Positions 23,389-33,045 of a stretch of 64,000 nt of DNA are shown here, one piece after another. The DNA comes from Gamsiella multidivaricata (lineage: Eukaryota > Mortierellomycota > Mortierellomycetes > Mortierellales > Mortierellaceae): positions 298,756-362,755 of the forward strand of contig NW_026251744.1 of the NCBI RefSeq assembly GCF_025024155.1, read 5' to 3'. The notes under the pieces are model-generated. The model was not told the origin of the DNA. It saw only the letters and a list, made by a program, of their open reading frames with translations, and searched no databases. The translations under genes were made by a program, and so were the position numbers. Positions within the stretch are counted from its first letter, which is position 1. Every line of letters begins with the position of its first letter.

Positions 23389-25295
23389 ATGACGCGAGCG
23401 AGACAGCTGCACGCCAACTATCACAAGGCAAAGGCCACCAGCCTGGCCGCCAAGGGGACTTTGCGGCAACGCCGACCCAGAACCAAGGACTCACTCGATG
23501 AGGAAAAGCGCATCCGACTCTTGGACGAAGCCATTGTCACAGGAAACATCGACGCATTGAGACGGCTCGCTGTTACCGGTCCAGGATTCGTTAATGATGG
23601 TATCCGGAGACGTGCATGGTATATTTTCTAGGGCCTTTACTTCACCCTTGTTGATGCAGCGGCCATAATTGGCGAGCATTAATCATTCCCTCATTTTGTT
23701 CTCCTGTAGGCCTCTGCTACTGCGAACACATGTACCAAGAAGGGAACCAAGTATAGGCATGTACATCTGGACGACTGCTGAATCATTGAATAGGCTGGAT
23801 CTTACCATTTATCCTAATGTTTCGCTTCCTTTGTACTTTACCCCTGTAGACAATCAAATTCCTCATAAGGATGAAGAACAGGTCCGACTCGACGTTATCC
23901 GATCCTTCACACATCTGGCCACCGATACGAGTGAGTTGAAAACAGAGACGGACATGGCAATGGCAATGCTCGCTCCTTGGAAGCTGATCTGGACACTCAT
24001 CTTGATATTGTAGAGAGTAGGCAGTCGATCAAGAAACAGAAGCAGGAAGACCTTTTGCATGTGATTATAGATGTGCTTCGCCGACACCCAAAACTTGCAT
24101 ACTATCAAGTAAGTTCTAGGAACCCTGTTCGGTTGTGTGTTTCTCGTATTAAACCATCGAGCAGGGCGGAATAATGACTTTGAGCTGCGGCCAACATTAT
24201 CATCAAACAGGGCTTTCACGATGTCTGCACATGCACGATAGTGGTGCTCGGCAAAGAAGCGGCCATGCTTGCCGCAGAGAGTCTGGCTATGTTCTTTTTT
24301 AGGGACTGTATGCTGGATAATTTGGAGCCAGTGCTGGATCAACTTTCGCTCATGACCGCCTTGCTCAAACTTGAGGATCCAGAAGTACAAGAATTCCTTG
24401 ACAAGTACAGTATACAGACCATGGTATACATGCCTTGAATTCTTGATGGCAATTGCTTGATACTAAGCACGGTTCCATCCTTGTATAGATCAAATACTCT
24501 CCCGTTCTTCCCGCTGAGCTGGGTTATCACATGGTGCTCCCACGATCTACAAGACTTTGGAAAGATTGCCCGCATATACGATTTTTTGCTATGCTTCAAC
24601 CCTCTCATGTCGGTGTACTTTACCGCGGCTGTAAGGAGATGTTTTTGCAGCTTGTATCCATCACTAAGGCGGGAGTCTTCGCAGCCTCTAATACAAAGAC
24701 CATTGGAATCATTCATCACAGGTGGTCATGTCTCGGCGGGATGAGCTTTTTGAAGTCGAGTGCGACAATGCCATGGTTCATACGTTTTTGACAAAGTTTC
24801 CGCAAAGTGTAGACTTGGAGAAGGTGATATCGCATGCACACCAGCTCTATATGACCTACCCACCTGAAATTCTTCAAAATCGCGCCAGCAGTTGGCTGGA
24901 TGAGAAGTAGGTCCACGCTCAATCTGTTTCAGGCGCAGCGATATTTTCTGCTATACAAAAATTACTTACGCTTTGTGCGGTATATACCTACATTGTATAG
25001 CTCATGCGTGAATACGTTCAACAAGCCTGGGACATGTCTATACGACGACGACGAAAAGGCGTCTTCGATCCCTGTTGATTTTGGTCCGATCGACGAATTA
25101 TTGAGCAAACCTCGCATTAAGAGGACCAAGGAAACGTCAGCTCTATCAAAGTATCCTCAGGGCGCATTGCAACTGTATCGTCACAACATGGTCGCAATGG
25201 TTGCCCTCTCAGCTGCGTCCATGGGTACAGCAGCCCTGCTTCTCCTGAACTCGGCCCTATTCAGAGAATGGCTGAACAACGCGGGCCTTCGCTAA
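23389..25295 (+). CDS. TBC1D20-like Rab GTPase-activating protein with C-terminal membrane anchor
   Basis: Eight exons keep phase: 23389-23618, 23710-23750, 23850-23930, 24014-24108, 24211-24404, 24489-24630, 24722-24906 and 25001-25295, about 420 residues (human TBC1D20 is 403). The TBC fold begins at GFVNDGIRRRAWPLLL. The arginine finger lies in LDVIRSF and the glutamine finger in YYQGFHD, both needed to stimulate Rab GTP hydrolysis. LSWVITWCSHDLQDF and IYDFLLCFNPLMSVYF match the TBC1D20/Gyp8 branch. The C-terminus has a hydrophobic segment (VAMVALSAASMGTAALLLL) expected to anchor it in the ER, where TBC1D20 acts on Rab1 and Rab18. The donor of exon 5 (GTACAG at 24405) is the weakest junction. 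AATAAA lies at 25310. Confidence 0.85.
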
Positions 25296-25466
25296 AACCC
25301 ACTTTGCTAAATAAACGATTGCCACGACCACAAACAAGAGAAACATTGAATTACATTACATTACAAAGGCAGGTTTATTATTTGAATGAAAATGGAGATG
25401 AGAGATGAGAGATGGATGATAGGAATATAAAAATTCCACAAACGGTCTTGTTTGACACCAAGACAA

Positions 25467-26340
25467 TCAGACAATGGCAACAAAGTCTCCTTCAACGCCC
25501 TCCTGCATCACTGCTGCATGTCCTAAGATGAAGAAAGCGCCGGCGCCTATATCAGATAAAGTGGAGGAGAATCAAATTAGTACCAGAATTCATGGAAGAT
25601 GTAAAAGAAAGAGGATAATTGATATGGCATGAACCACGTACCAACGATCCAGAATACGGTGCCAACTGTTGAACTAAGGAAGAACAGGATCACCGAGATG
25701 ATGATCAAGCCCATCTTCAATTGACTGGCCTGGAACCTGGACTGACCGATGGTGATACCCTCTGGAGGAACTCTCTGGAGGAAGTGCATGCCACCGAAAA
25801 CGAAGACGACACTGAACAGGAGCATGAAATTCGTGATCCTGTTATGATAAAAATTCAAACAACACGGAAGATAGAATTAGCCCCTCCATCCTTGTCAAGG
25901 CAGAACGAAGTCGATAAGATTACGAATCCATTGACAGTAGCAAGCGGACGTACAGGCTGTAGATGGTGATGGCAAGGAACATCAAGAAATAGTTGCCCTG
26001 AAAGTAGTTGAGGTTGTAGTTGAATCTTGAGGTGACATCTATTGCAAGCACATATCAAAGATCGCAGCGAGGTCAGTTCAATCATCAAAACAATCAAGGT
26101 AATCGAAATGGGCCATCAGCTTTTACTGTTCGTACTTGAGAAGCTTGTGGGCATGGAGAAGCGGTTTTTGTCAAAAAACTCTGAGACGGGCCTCAAGGAC
26201 GAGAGACGTTCCTCGCGGAACTTTCGGAGATAGCCGAGTCCAAAGGCCGAGGCAGATGAGACGGCGGCGGAGGCCTCATCTGAGGGGAATCCGCCGGTGA
26301 AGGGGTTTGTTCCAACGGGAGTGTAAGCAGGGGCAGCCAT
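25467..26340 (-). CDS. PRA1/Yip3 family prenylated-Rab acceptor
   Basis: Four exons, 26340-26136, 26038-25954, 25838-25642 and 25546-25467, give 188 residues, standard for PRA1. The cytosolic N-terminus holds RPVSEFFDKNRFSMPTSFS, followed by RFNYNLNYFQGNYFLMFLAI, the family signature, two paired hydrophobic hairpins (NFMLLFSVVFVFGGMHFL and MGLIIISVILFFLSS) and a C-terminal GHAAVMQEGVE segment. PRA1 proteins sit in Golgi and ER membranes, bind prenylated Rabs and affect their delivery from GDI. Donors GTACGA, GTACGT and GTACGT are consistent. The gene is tail to tail with the Rab GAP, 171 nt between stops. Confidence 0.93.
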
Positions 26341-27129
26341 TGATGATATGGTAGTTGTGTGTGGCGAGTCGAGGTGTGGAGGTGTGGATGAATTAAGGTG
26401 TTGATGAGTGAAGAAGTGGAGGAGTGATGGAGAAGGAGTGGAGAGAGTAGGGAATGCGAGGTGAAGATGTGAAGACCAAATGCCAAGGAAAAGGATATTT
26501 ATGCCCCTGCTCGTGCCCCTTTCCTGTGTCTCCGAAAATATAATGACCCTTCACTCTGCCACGTATGGGCAGATGGATTTTCGACTCTTGGCTGCTGCTC
26601 CAGACCTCATAAATCCAAACGCACATTCGGAACCTGAGGAAAAGGTCTTTTCATTGCGCAATAAACTACGCGCGTTTCTAGAGTATAGGATGTGCGGATG
26701 ATCCGTTGTCATCATTAGACTACCCACACTACGTTATGGTACACGTGTCAAAGTGCCAATGGATGTCGTATATCTCACTATGTCCGTGCGCATGGACGAT
26801 CAGCCAATGGACCCTGCACTAAACAACTCGCGACACGCGGCATGGATATGGACATGGATATGGACATGGACAGGATAATGATAGATCGGTTCCATATAGG
26901 CAGGTCCACATTAGAATTGGAATCTGACACACCTTACATTGATCGTACTCGTTCAGCAACTTGACAAACACCATCTTGAAGACCATCAGAATAACAATAT
27001 TGGAAACAGCCAGATTGGCCATGGACGAAGGAAGCGTCATCCATCATTACCATTCATATATAAAGCTACAAACCTTGACACTCCCCCTTCCTTACACTTC
27101 ACTCCATTCCCACCTATCGCCATATCATC
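26341..27129. other. Divergent promoter region between PRA1 and the chitin-binding gene
   Basis: About 790 nt with no supported gene. A short tandem array of GGATAT/GGACAT hexamers lies at about 26840-26872, and a CACGTG-like core (ACACGTGTCA) at about 26741-26750. TATA-like CATTCATATATAAAGC at about 27048-27063 is well placed for the start at 27130. Confidence 0.5.
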
Positions 27130-27924
27130 ATGCGCTTCTACACTTTTCCTCTCTTGGCTGCACTCTCATCTGTTGTCTTGGCCAGTGAGAGTACCACGGA
27201 ATCATGCGCTGGTTCGCTCTCCTGCGATGCGGGATACTGCTGCTCCAGCCAGTAATTGTTTGAGATTTCTCGTGTTGATGTTTTCTTCATTGATCGGCAA
27301 GTTTATCTATGAGGACTCCATTCTGACCATCAAAGCGTCCTCTTGTGTGATCTTTAGCGGGTTCTGCGGTCGTTCTCCTTTTCACTGCGGCTATTCTTCA
27401 GGATGCAATGCTGGGAAGGGTTCCTGCGGTGTTGTGTGAGTGTGCAGGCAGAATTTAATTTAATTTAATTAGCACTGGAAACTATCAGGCGTAGGCAGTA
27501 TCACCTATTTATCCGACTCTCCTCTACCCTCAATAGTGTCCTGGATCAGCAGGGGCTCCCTAGCGTTATTCCATACGATATATTGAGCAAGAACTCGATG
27601 GATGACCTCCTCGTCAAGCTGACCAACAACGGATCGCACATCTCGCCTGAAGAAAAGAATGATGGCAAGACTATCGATTCGGTCCTTCGTGATGGCCTTG
27701 CTGAGAAGGAAAAGATGCTTAGTGCGACCACTGCTCCACCAAACCCTCTTTCTAATAGTAATGCCACCATGACGAACATATCAAAGAGTAACCCTCTGTC
27801 GACTGCGACTCCCAGCACTGCAGGCAAGGCACCATCCACAAAAACCAGCGGTGCAGAGAGAGTGATTGCTGGTACTACTGGAGCAGTCTTTGGCGCGTTG
27901 GTTTGGGTTGTTTCGAATGCTTGA
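27130..27924 (+). CDS. Secreted hevein-type chitin-binding protein, probably GPI-anchored
   Basis: Three exons, 27130-27251, 27358-27435 and 27537-27924, give 195 residues. Residues 1-19 are a signal peptide (MRFYTFPLLAALSSVVLA). A type 1 chitin-binding (hevein) domain follows at about 27-67 with eight cysteines: CAGSLSCDAGYCCSS, HGFCGRSPFHCG, GCNAGKGSC. The aromatic and serine positions that contact N-acetylglucosamine are present (S, F, F/H and Y around the CCSS...CG core). Then comes a Ser/Thr/Asn-rich stalk with several N-glycosylation sequons (NGS, NAT) and a hydrophobic C-terminus (VIAGTTGAVFGALVWVV), which looks like a GPI-attachment signal. It probably binds chitin in its own wall; other roles, such as masking chitin, are inference. 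AATAAA near 27940. Confidence 0.85.
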
Positions 27925-28096
27925 TATATATCCTAGACCAATAAACTTTAATTTAGAGTGACGTATGCGATACGCGTTCGCATCACCCTCCACTTTCACC
28001 TTTGCCGTCTCCCATTCAACTTCCTCCAAACCAACACACTCATCCTTCTTCATACTACAAAATAAAACCGCAGCAGGAGCACAGCACAAAGCTACC

Positions 28097-29856
28097 ATGG
28101 CATCGACTTTAGCACCTCAGGACAGTGATCCTCGTACAGCAGCACTCAACAGCTACCGCAAGAAGCTACTTGAGCACCGCGAGATGGAGGCCAAAGTCAA
28201 AGACTGTACGTTTCTCTCTCTTCCTTTTCATTTTTATATTTGTTTACCAACTCTTCAGCATTGCATTATTAGGGAATTAGGATATCAAAACGAACCTTCA
28301 TGACAATGAGAGCTTATCGTCTTTTTTTTTTCTGTGCCTTGATTTCGGTTATTGATAGTACGCATGGGACTCAAGGAACTGGATCGCGCGTTTAACAAAT
28401 CAGAGGACGACATCAAAGCCTTGCAGAGTGTGGGTCAGATTATCGGATCTGTACTGAAGCAGTTGGACGAGGACCGATGTAGGTTTGCTTTCAACAATTG
28501 GAAAGCTAGAAGGTCCATGATGACGACGAGGAATTCAAGGCAACTCATCCGACGATGTCTCTCTGCCTTGATTATGACATTACAATAGTTATCATCAAGG
28601 CTGCAAGTGGACCTCGATATGTTGTCGGATGCAGGAGCAAGCTGGACAAATCAAAGTTGAAGCTGGGCACACGCGTTGCACTTGATATGACAACATTTAC
28701 GATCATGCGCATGCTGCCACGCGAGGTGGATCCAATGGTCTATAGCATGGGTATGGAAGATCCAGGCTCGATTTCTTTTGCTGGAATCGGAGGATTAAGC
28801 GAGCAGATCAGAGAGTTGCGCGAGGTAAGGGGCTGAGTCACACATCAGTTGCTCCTGGCGAAGCAAGAAGTATTTGACAATGGGTTCCTGTTCTGACAAC
28901 GTATCGAATTAATGTCCTGATTTTCGTAGGTCATTGAGCTGCCATTGATGAACCCCGAGCTGTTTGTACGTGTGGGAATCAAGCCTCCCAAGGGCGTTCT
29001 GTTGTACGGACCTCCAGGAACCGGCAAGACGCTTCTGGCTCGTGCTGTCGCAAGCACATTGGAGACCAACTTTTTGAAGGTTGTCTCCTCCGCAATTGTT
29101 GACAAGTATATCGGAGAGAGTGCCAGAGTTATTAGGGAAATGTTTGGTAAGCACGATCGCCGTCTGCAATCACTTGAACAAACTATGGAACACCAACACT
29201 ATATTAACCCGGCCATTATTGTACTTATTGTACTTATTATACTCAAACACCAGCATACGCCAAGGAGCATGAACCATGCATTATTTTCATGGACGAAATT
29301 GATGCCATTGGAGGACGTCGTTTCTCGGAAGGAAGCTCCGCAGATCGTGAGATTCAGCGTACATTGATGGAGCTGTTGAACCAAATGGACGGATTCGATC
29401 ACCTTGGGCAGACAAAGCTGATCATGGCTACGAACAGACCAGATACATTGGACCCTGCCCTATTGAGACCAGGTCGTTTGGATCGTAAGATCGAAATTCC
29501 TCTTCCAAATGAGCAAGGAAGAATGGAAATTTTGAAGATTCACGCCATGGGTATTACGAAACAAGGTGAAATCGGTATGTATCGATCTGTTGTTGGAAAA
29601 TGGGACGGCATCACGATAGCATATTTATGCGCCAATCTTTAACCCTTTTGTATTGACGATGATAGATTATGAGGCCGTCGTCAAGCTGTCCGATGGTTTT
29701 AACGGAGCTGATATTCGCAATGTCTGTACAGAGGCAGGCATGTTTGCCATTCGAGAGGATCGCGACTATGTCGTTCAGGAGGACTTTATGAAGGCCGTTC
29801 GCAAAGTAGCAGACGCCAAGAAGCTGGAAGGAAAGCTCGATTATGAGAAGATCTAA
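28097..29856 (+). CDS. RPT4: 26S proteasome regulatory ATPase subunit Rpt4
   Basis: Six exons, 28097-28205, 28359-28478, 28589-28824, 28930-29146, 29254-29574 and 29666-29856, give 397 residues (human PSMC6 is 389). The N-terminal coiled coil ([17 protein letters not shown]) is followed by the OB domain ([26 protein letters not shown]) and the AAA+ module: Walker A GPPGTGKT, Walker [10 protein letters not shown], sensor and arginine fingers in [20 protein letters not shown], and a C-terminal helical domain ([19 protein letters not shown]). It is one of six ATPases that unfold ubiquitinated substrates and open the 20S gate. The C-terminus is LDYEKI. AATAAA at about 29894. Confidence 0.97.
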
Positions 29857-30659
29857 TTGGATAATAATCAGCTGTGCTTACACCAAGACATACAATAAAG
29901 CATGTGTGAACAACGAACATTAACCAGAGGCCAGAGTGGCTTATACGTTTAATTCTGCTCAAAAGTATTGTGTAGCCAGCGTGCTGACTGGCTCTCTCTT
30001 TCTGCTATATCAAGACAAAATGGTACAATGCAGGCCTAGACGGATTGACGCTTATGCGCACCCATCCATGCATCCATCGATATGAGGGTTCGATTCACCA
30101 AACAGTCTTTACGAACGATCGGCTCAATCAACGGCATTGATACGGCAGGATCAATCATTGGCACCATGAAACAATCCAACCGGCAATCGTCTATTCAACC
30201 CATGCAGCGTGCGAATCAGTCGTGAAAAAAGCGATCATCACAGATCTTGTTGTCAACATCAACATCTACACTTTGCGTTCAGACAGCATCAAACCGCTTA
30301 CGGTCTTGATGGGGTCTAGCGTACAGCATTCCTTGGGTCACCTCTGCCCGGACACTGCAATCAGACCGACTCTGTCTATGCACCTTCACCTTGTCTCGTC
30401 GCCTTTCGTCTCTACCTTTCGTCCACACCGTATTCACCACCACCAGCAGGAAGCTTGCGCATCATTGCAGGAGGGAGCATACTACGCCTATGAATTGAAC
30501 GGCTTATTATTGCTCGAGACCAGGAACCAAGGATCAGGAGGATAAATCCATCTCTTCCTGGGAATACCGGATAGGGATCGGAGGCGGCTAATTTTTTTTC
30601 GAGTTGCGGTCTTAATAACTTCGTCTTATTTTGCACTCTCTATATCAAAAAAAAATTAG
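29857..30659. other. Intergenic region upstream of ribosomal protein L11, probably containing its first exon
   Basis: No independent gene is supported. The ribosomal gene's main exon begins at an acceptor at 30659/30660, so an initiating exon must lie here. The only ATG directly followed by GT is at 30020-30022 (ATG|GTACAA), which would give M-SAEDQ in phase 0 with a 637-nt intron; this is a candidate only. Confidence 0.4.
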
Positions 30660-31313
30660 TCCGCCGAAGACCAGACCCAGAAGAACGTCATGCGCGAATT
30701 GCGCCTTGAGAAGCTCGTCCTCAACATTTGCGTTGGTGAGTCCGGAGACAGACTGACCCGTGCCGCCAAGGTTCTGGAGCAGTTGACCGGTCAGACCCCC
30801 GTCTACTCCAAGGCCCGTTACACCGTCCGTACCTTCGGTATCCGTCGTAACGAGAAGATCGCCGTCCACGTCACCGTTCGTGGCCCCAAGGCCGAGGAGA
30901 TCTTGGAGCGTGGCCTCAAGGTCAAGGAGTACGAATTGAAGAAGTCGAACTTCTCCGAGACCGGCAACTTCGGTTTCGGTATCCAGGAGCACATCGATTT
31001 GGGTATCAAGTACGATCCCTCGATCGGTATTTACGGTATGGACTTCTTTGTCTGCATGAACCGCCCCGGTAACCGCATCACCAAGCGTCGCCGTGCCGTC
31101 GCCAAGGTTGGCCCCAAGCACCGTGTCCACAAGGAGGAGACCATGAACTGGTTCAAGCAGCGTTACGACGGGTAAGGCACACAATTCACTGCCATGGATG
31201 CTCTTTACTATCTTTTCATACCTGTTTTCAGGATCGGTAATGCATATATTAACGATGATTATTACTTTAATTTTGCTTCGCGTTTTAATAGTATCCTCAC
31301 CAACCGCAAGTAA
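30660..31313 (+). CDS. RPL11: 60S ribosomal protein L11 (uL5), first exon not certain
   Basis: Main exon 30660-31171 and last exon 31292-31313 (phase 2) end in ILTNRK and TAA. Sequence is close to eukaryotic uL5: [59 protein letters not shown] and [20 protein letters not shown]. It sits in the central protuberance of the large subunit with 5S rRNA and uL18. A TAG immediately precedes codon 30660 and the reading [10 protein letters not shown] matches the expected N-terminal extension, so a short upstream exon supplying Met is likely (candidate at 30020). If unspliced, translation would begin at Met 30690. Codon use is strongly biased (CTC, GTC, AAG, CGT), as expected for a highly expressed gene. 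AATAAA lies near 31356. Confidence 0.93.
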
Positions 31314-31966
31314 ACGGTTGCTGTGTTCAGGATCAATGGACCCATTTTCTTCACCGAATAAAACGTCTCTCTTCACCAAACAAACATTGGCTGCAGCTTT
31401 GCTCAGGGTAACATGTTGTTACAAGGATGATATGTGGCAGTTCTACTAGCAGTTGAAAAACAGGAGAAGTTCGCCAAAATGAAGCGAACAAGGATTGGAC
31501 AAAATTAAGTTGGCGATCCATAGGCATTCTGTGTAAAGGGCCAAAAACGCGCACTTCTTGAGATGTCGTATCAACCACAGAGAACGACAGATTTTACGTC
31601 TGAAAGGCGAGAAAGGAGCTAGAGCTGCATGTGCGACAACGGTGGATGAGGACTAGAGGTTTTGTTCATGGTCCAGCAGCTTAAAAAAGGAGGAGGAGAG
31701 GGAAGTGGGCAACAAGGGGAACACATAAAACGGGGCTGAGCTGGAGTGCTATTTATTCTTGCATCCTCCATGCCAGGAAACGAGGAGAAGGAGGAGAGCG
31801 GAGAGAAACGTTTAAGTCCTTGTTTAAAAAAAAAAAAAAAAAAAAAAAAGATGATAGTCTAGCATCGTCGTCGGTCCCAAGACCCGGACAAAAAAAAAGT
31901 GGCACCCAGTTTTTTTTTCTTCTCTCCGACCCACTCTCCCATTTCATAATCATCTCAGAAAAAAAA
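31314..31966. other. Intergenic region with A24 tract
   Basis: This holds the L11 3' flank (AATAAA near 31356) and the leader of the GPI-type gene, including a 24-nt A tract. No gene is seen. Confidence 0.5.
31826..31849 (+). repeat. Poly(A) tract of 24 nt in a 5' leader
   Basis: The A24 lies about 118 nt upstream of the ATG at 31967. A frame passes through it, but the coding start after it is clearly better. Confidence 0.95.
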
Positions 31967-32839
31967 ATGCAAAAACAACGGCGGCTACAACGACGATCGG
32001 TCCTCACACTCGTCGTCTATCTGATATGCTCCGCGATCTTCTTGCTCGCCCACCCAGCGTTTGCAGATGACGACCCAAGTGACAATAACGACCCAGTTGC
32101 CCTACCATCCCTCAATATACCCTCGCCCACAACCCCCTTCGCAACAAACGCGCCAACGTCCGCTCCAGCATCCGATACCACGTCCACCAGCACTATTACC
32201 GATCCCGCCATCTCTACGCCCGAACCAACTGCAATCGCCTCCACGACGGACGATGCTGTGAATGCCACAACAACCTATACGAACCTCCTCCCAACCGTCG
32301 CCTTCATTCCCCCGCCCACTCCGCCTCTAAACTCCAATGCTACGGACCCCTTCTTCCCCGTGGGTTCCGAATCCTGTCAGAAATGCAAGTACTTCTACCC
32401 AAAGCTCAAACAGTGTAACCAGATCGCGAACAGTACACTCGCCCTCCTGCCACGTCTTCCAGATAACAGCAGTAGGAGTCCGTCGCTCAATACGACGATC
32501 ACAGGAGGTGGGACCGCACCCGCAGAGTTTACGACCATCATGCCGTTCCTGCAATGCATCTGTCCGAACCAAGGTCTGGCTGCGACCAAGGTCTGCATGG
32601 TATGCTTTCATATCACAAACCAGCGTAATTTCTTTGACCAGTTCGAGCTCCAGAACGTAAGTTCCTCACTCTCGGCCTGGCAGGAAGCATGCATGGATTC
32701 GAACGATGGTACCATCGTCCCGCCATCCGCTAATAGAGGTCAAAGCGCTGGTAGCAGCGGCATCGGGCTCCGTCAGAGCTCTGCTGGCTTCTTGGCGACG
32801 AGCACCATGGTTCTGCTCAGTGGATGGTTGTCTCTGTAA
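31967..32839 (+). CDS. Secreted eight-cysteine protein with probable GPI anchor
   Basis: Intronless, 290 residues from the ATG at 31967 (the frame is open to 31820 through an A24 tract, but the signal peptide begins here). After a basic start (MQKQRRLQRRSV) a hydrophobic core (LVVYLICSAIFLLAHPAFA) forms the signal peptide. A long Thr/Pro/Ser-rich region follows, then a cysteine domain with spacing C-x2-C-x9-C-xn-C-x-C-x10-C-x2-C-x28-C (CQKC, KQC, QCIC, CMVC, EAC). The C-terminus (GFLATSTMVLLSGWLSL) is a hydrophobic GPI-type signal after a Ser/Gly-rich omega region. Several NxS/T sequons are present. It is probably a wall or plasma-membrane surface glycoprotein. The cysteine spacing matches the membrane protein at 37429. 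AATAAA follows near 32868. Function unknown. Confidence 0.8.
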   Translation: MQKQRRLQRRSVLTLVVYLICSAIFLLAHPAFADDDPSDNNDPVALPSLNIPSPTTPFATNAPTSAPASDTTSTSTITDPAISTPEPTAIASTTDDAVNATTTYTNLLPTVAFIPPPTPPLNSNATDPFFPVGSESCQKCKYFYPKLKQCNQIANSTLALLPRLPDNSSRSPSLNTTITGGGTAPAEFTTIMPFLQCICPNQGLAATKVCMVCFHITNQRNFFDQFELQNVSSSLSAWQEACMDSNDGTIVPPSANRGQSAGSSGIGLRQSSAGFLATSTMVLLSGWLSL

Positions 32840-33045
32840 CGACACACAATTTCTTTTTTCAAACATGAAATAAAAGCAAGATAAAAGTAGTCTATACAAT
32901 TATATACATTTTTGTTTTATTTTAGGAGGTCGCGTTTGCATGCTAGAGTACAAAAACACAAAAGGGAGGAACGTTGAACCTCGATAGGAGGGGGGGAAAA
33001 ATAATAATTAAAAACAAGGAGACTACAAGTTGCATTTTTTTTTCT

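Noticed and set aside
30222..30545. 107-codon plus-strand frame upstream of ribosomal L11
   Set aside because: No coding character or domain; it overlaps the expected leader or first intron of L11.
31820..31966. Earlier start for the GPI-type protein, through the A24 tract
   Set aside because: It would add a poly-Lys run before the signal peptide, which is incompatible with secretion; the ATG at 31967 directly precedes the signal peptide.
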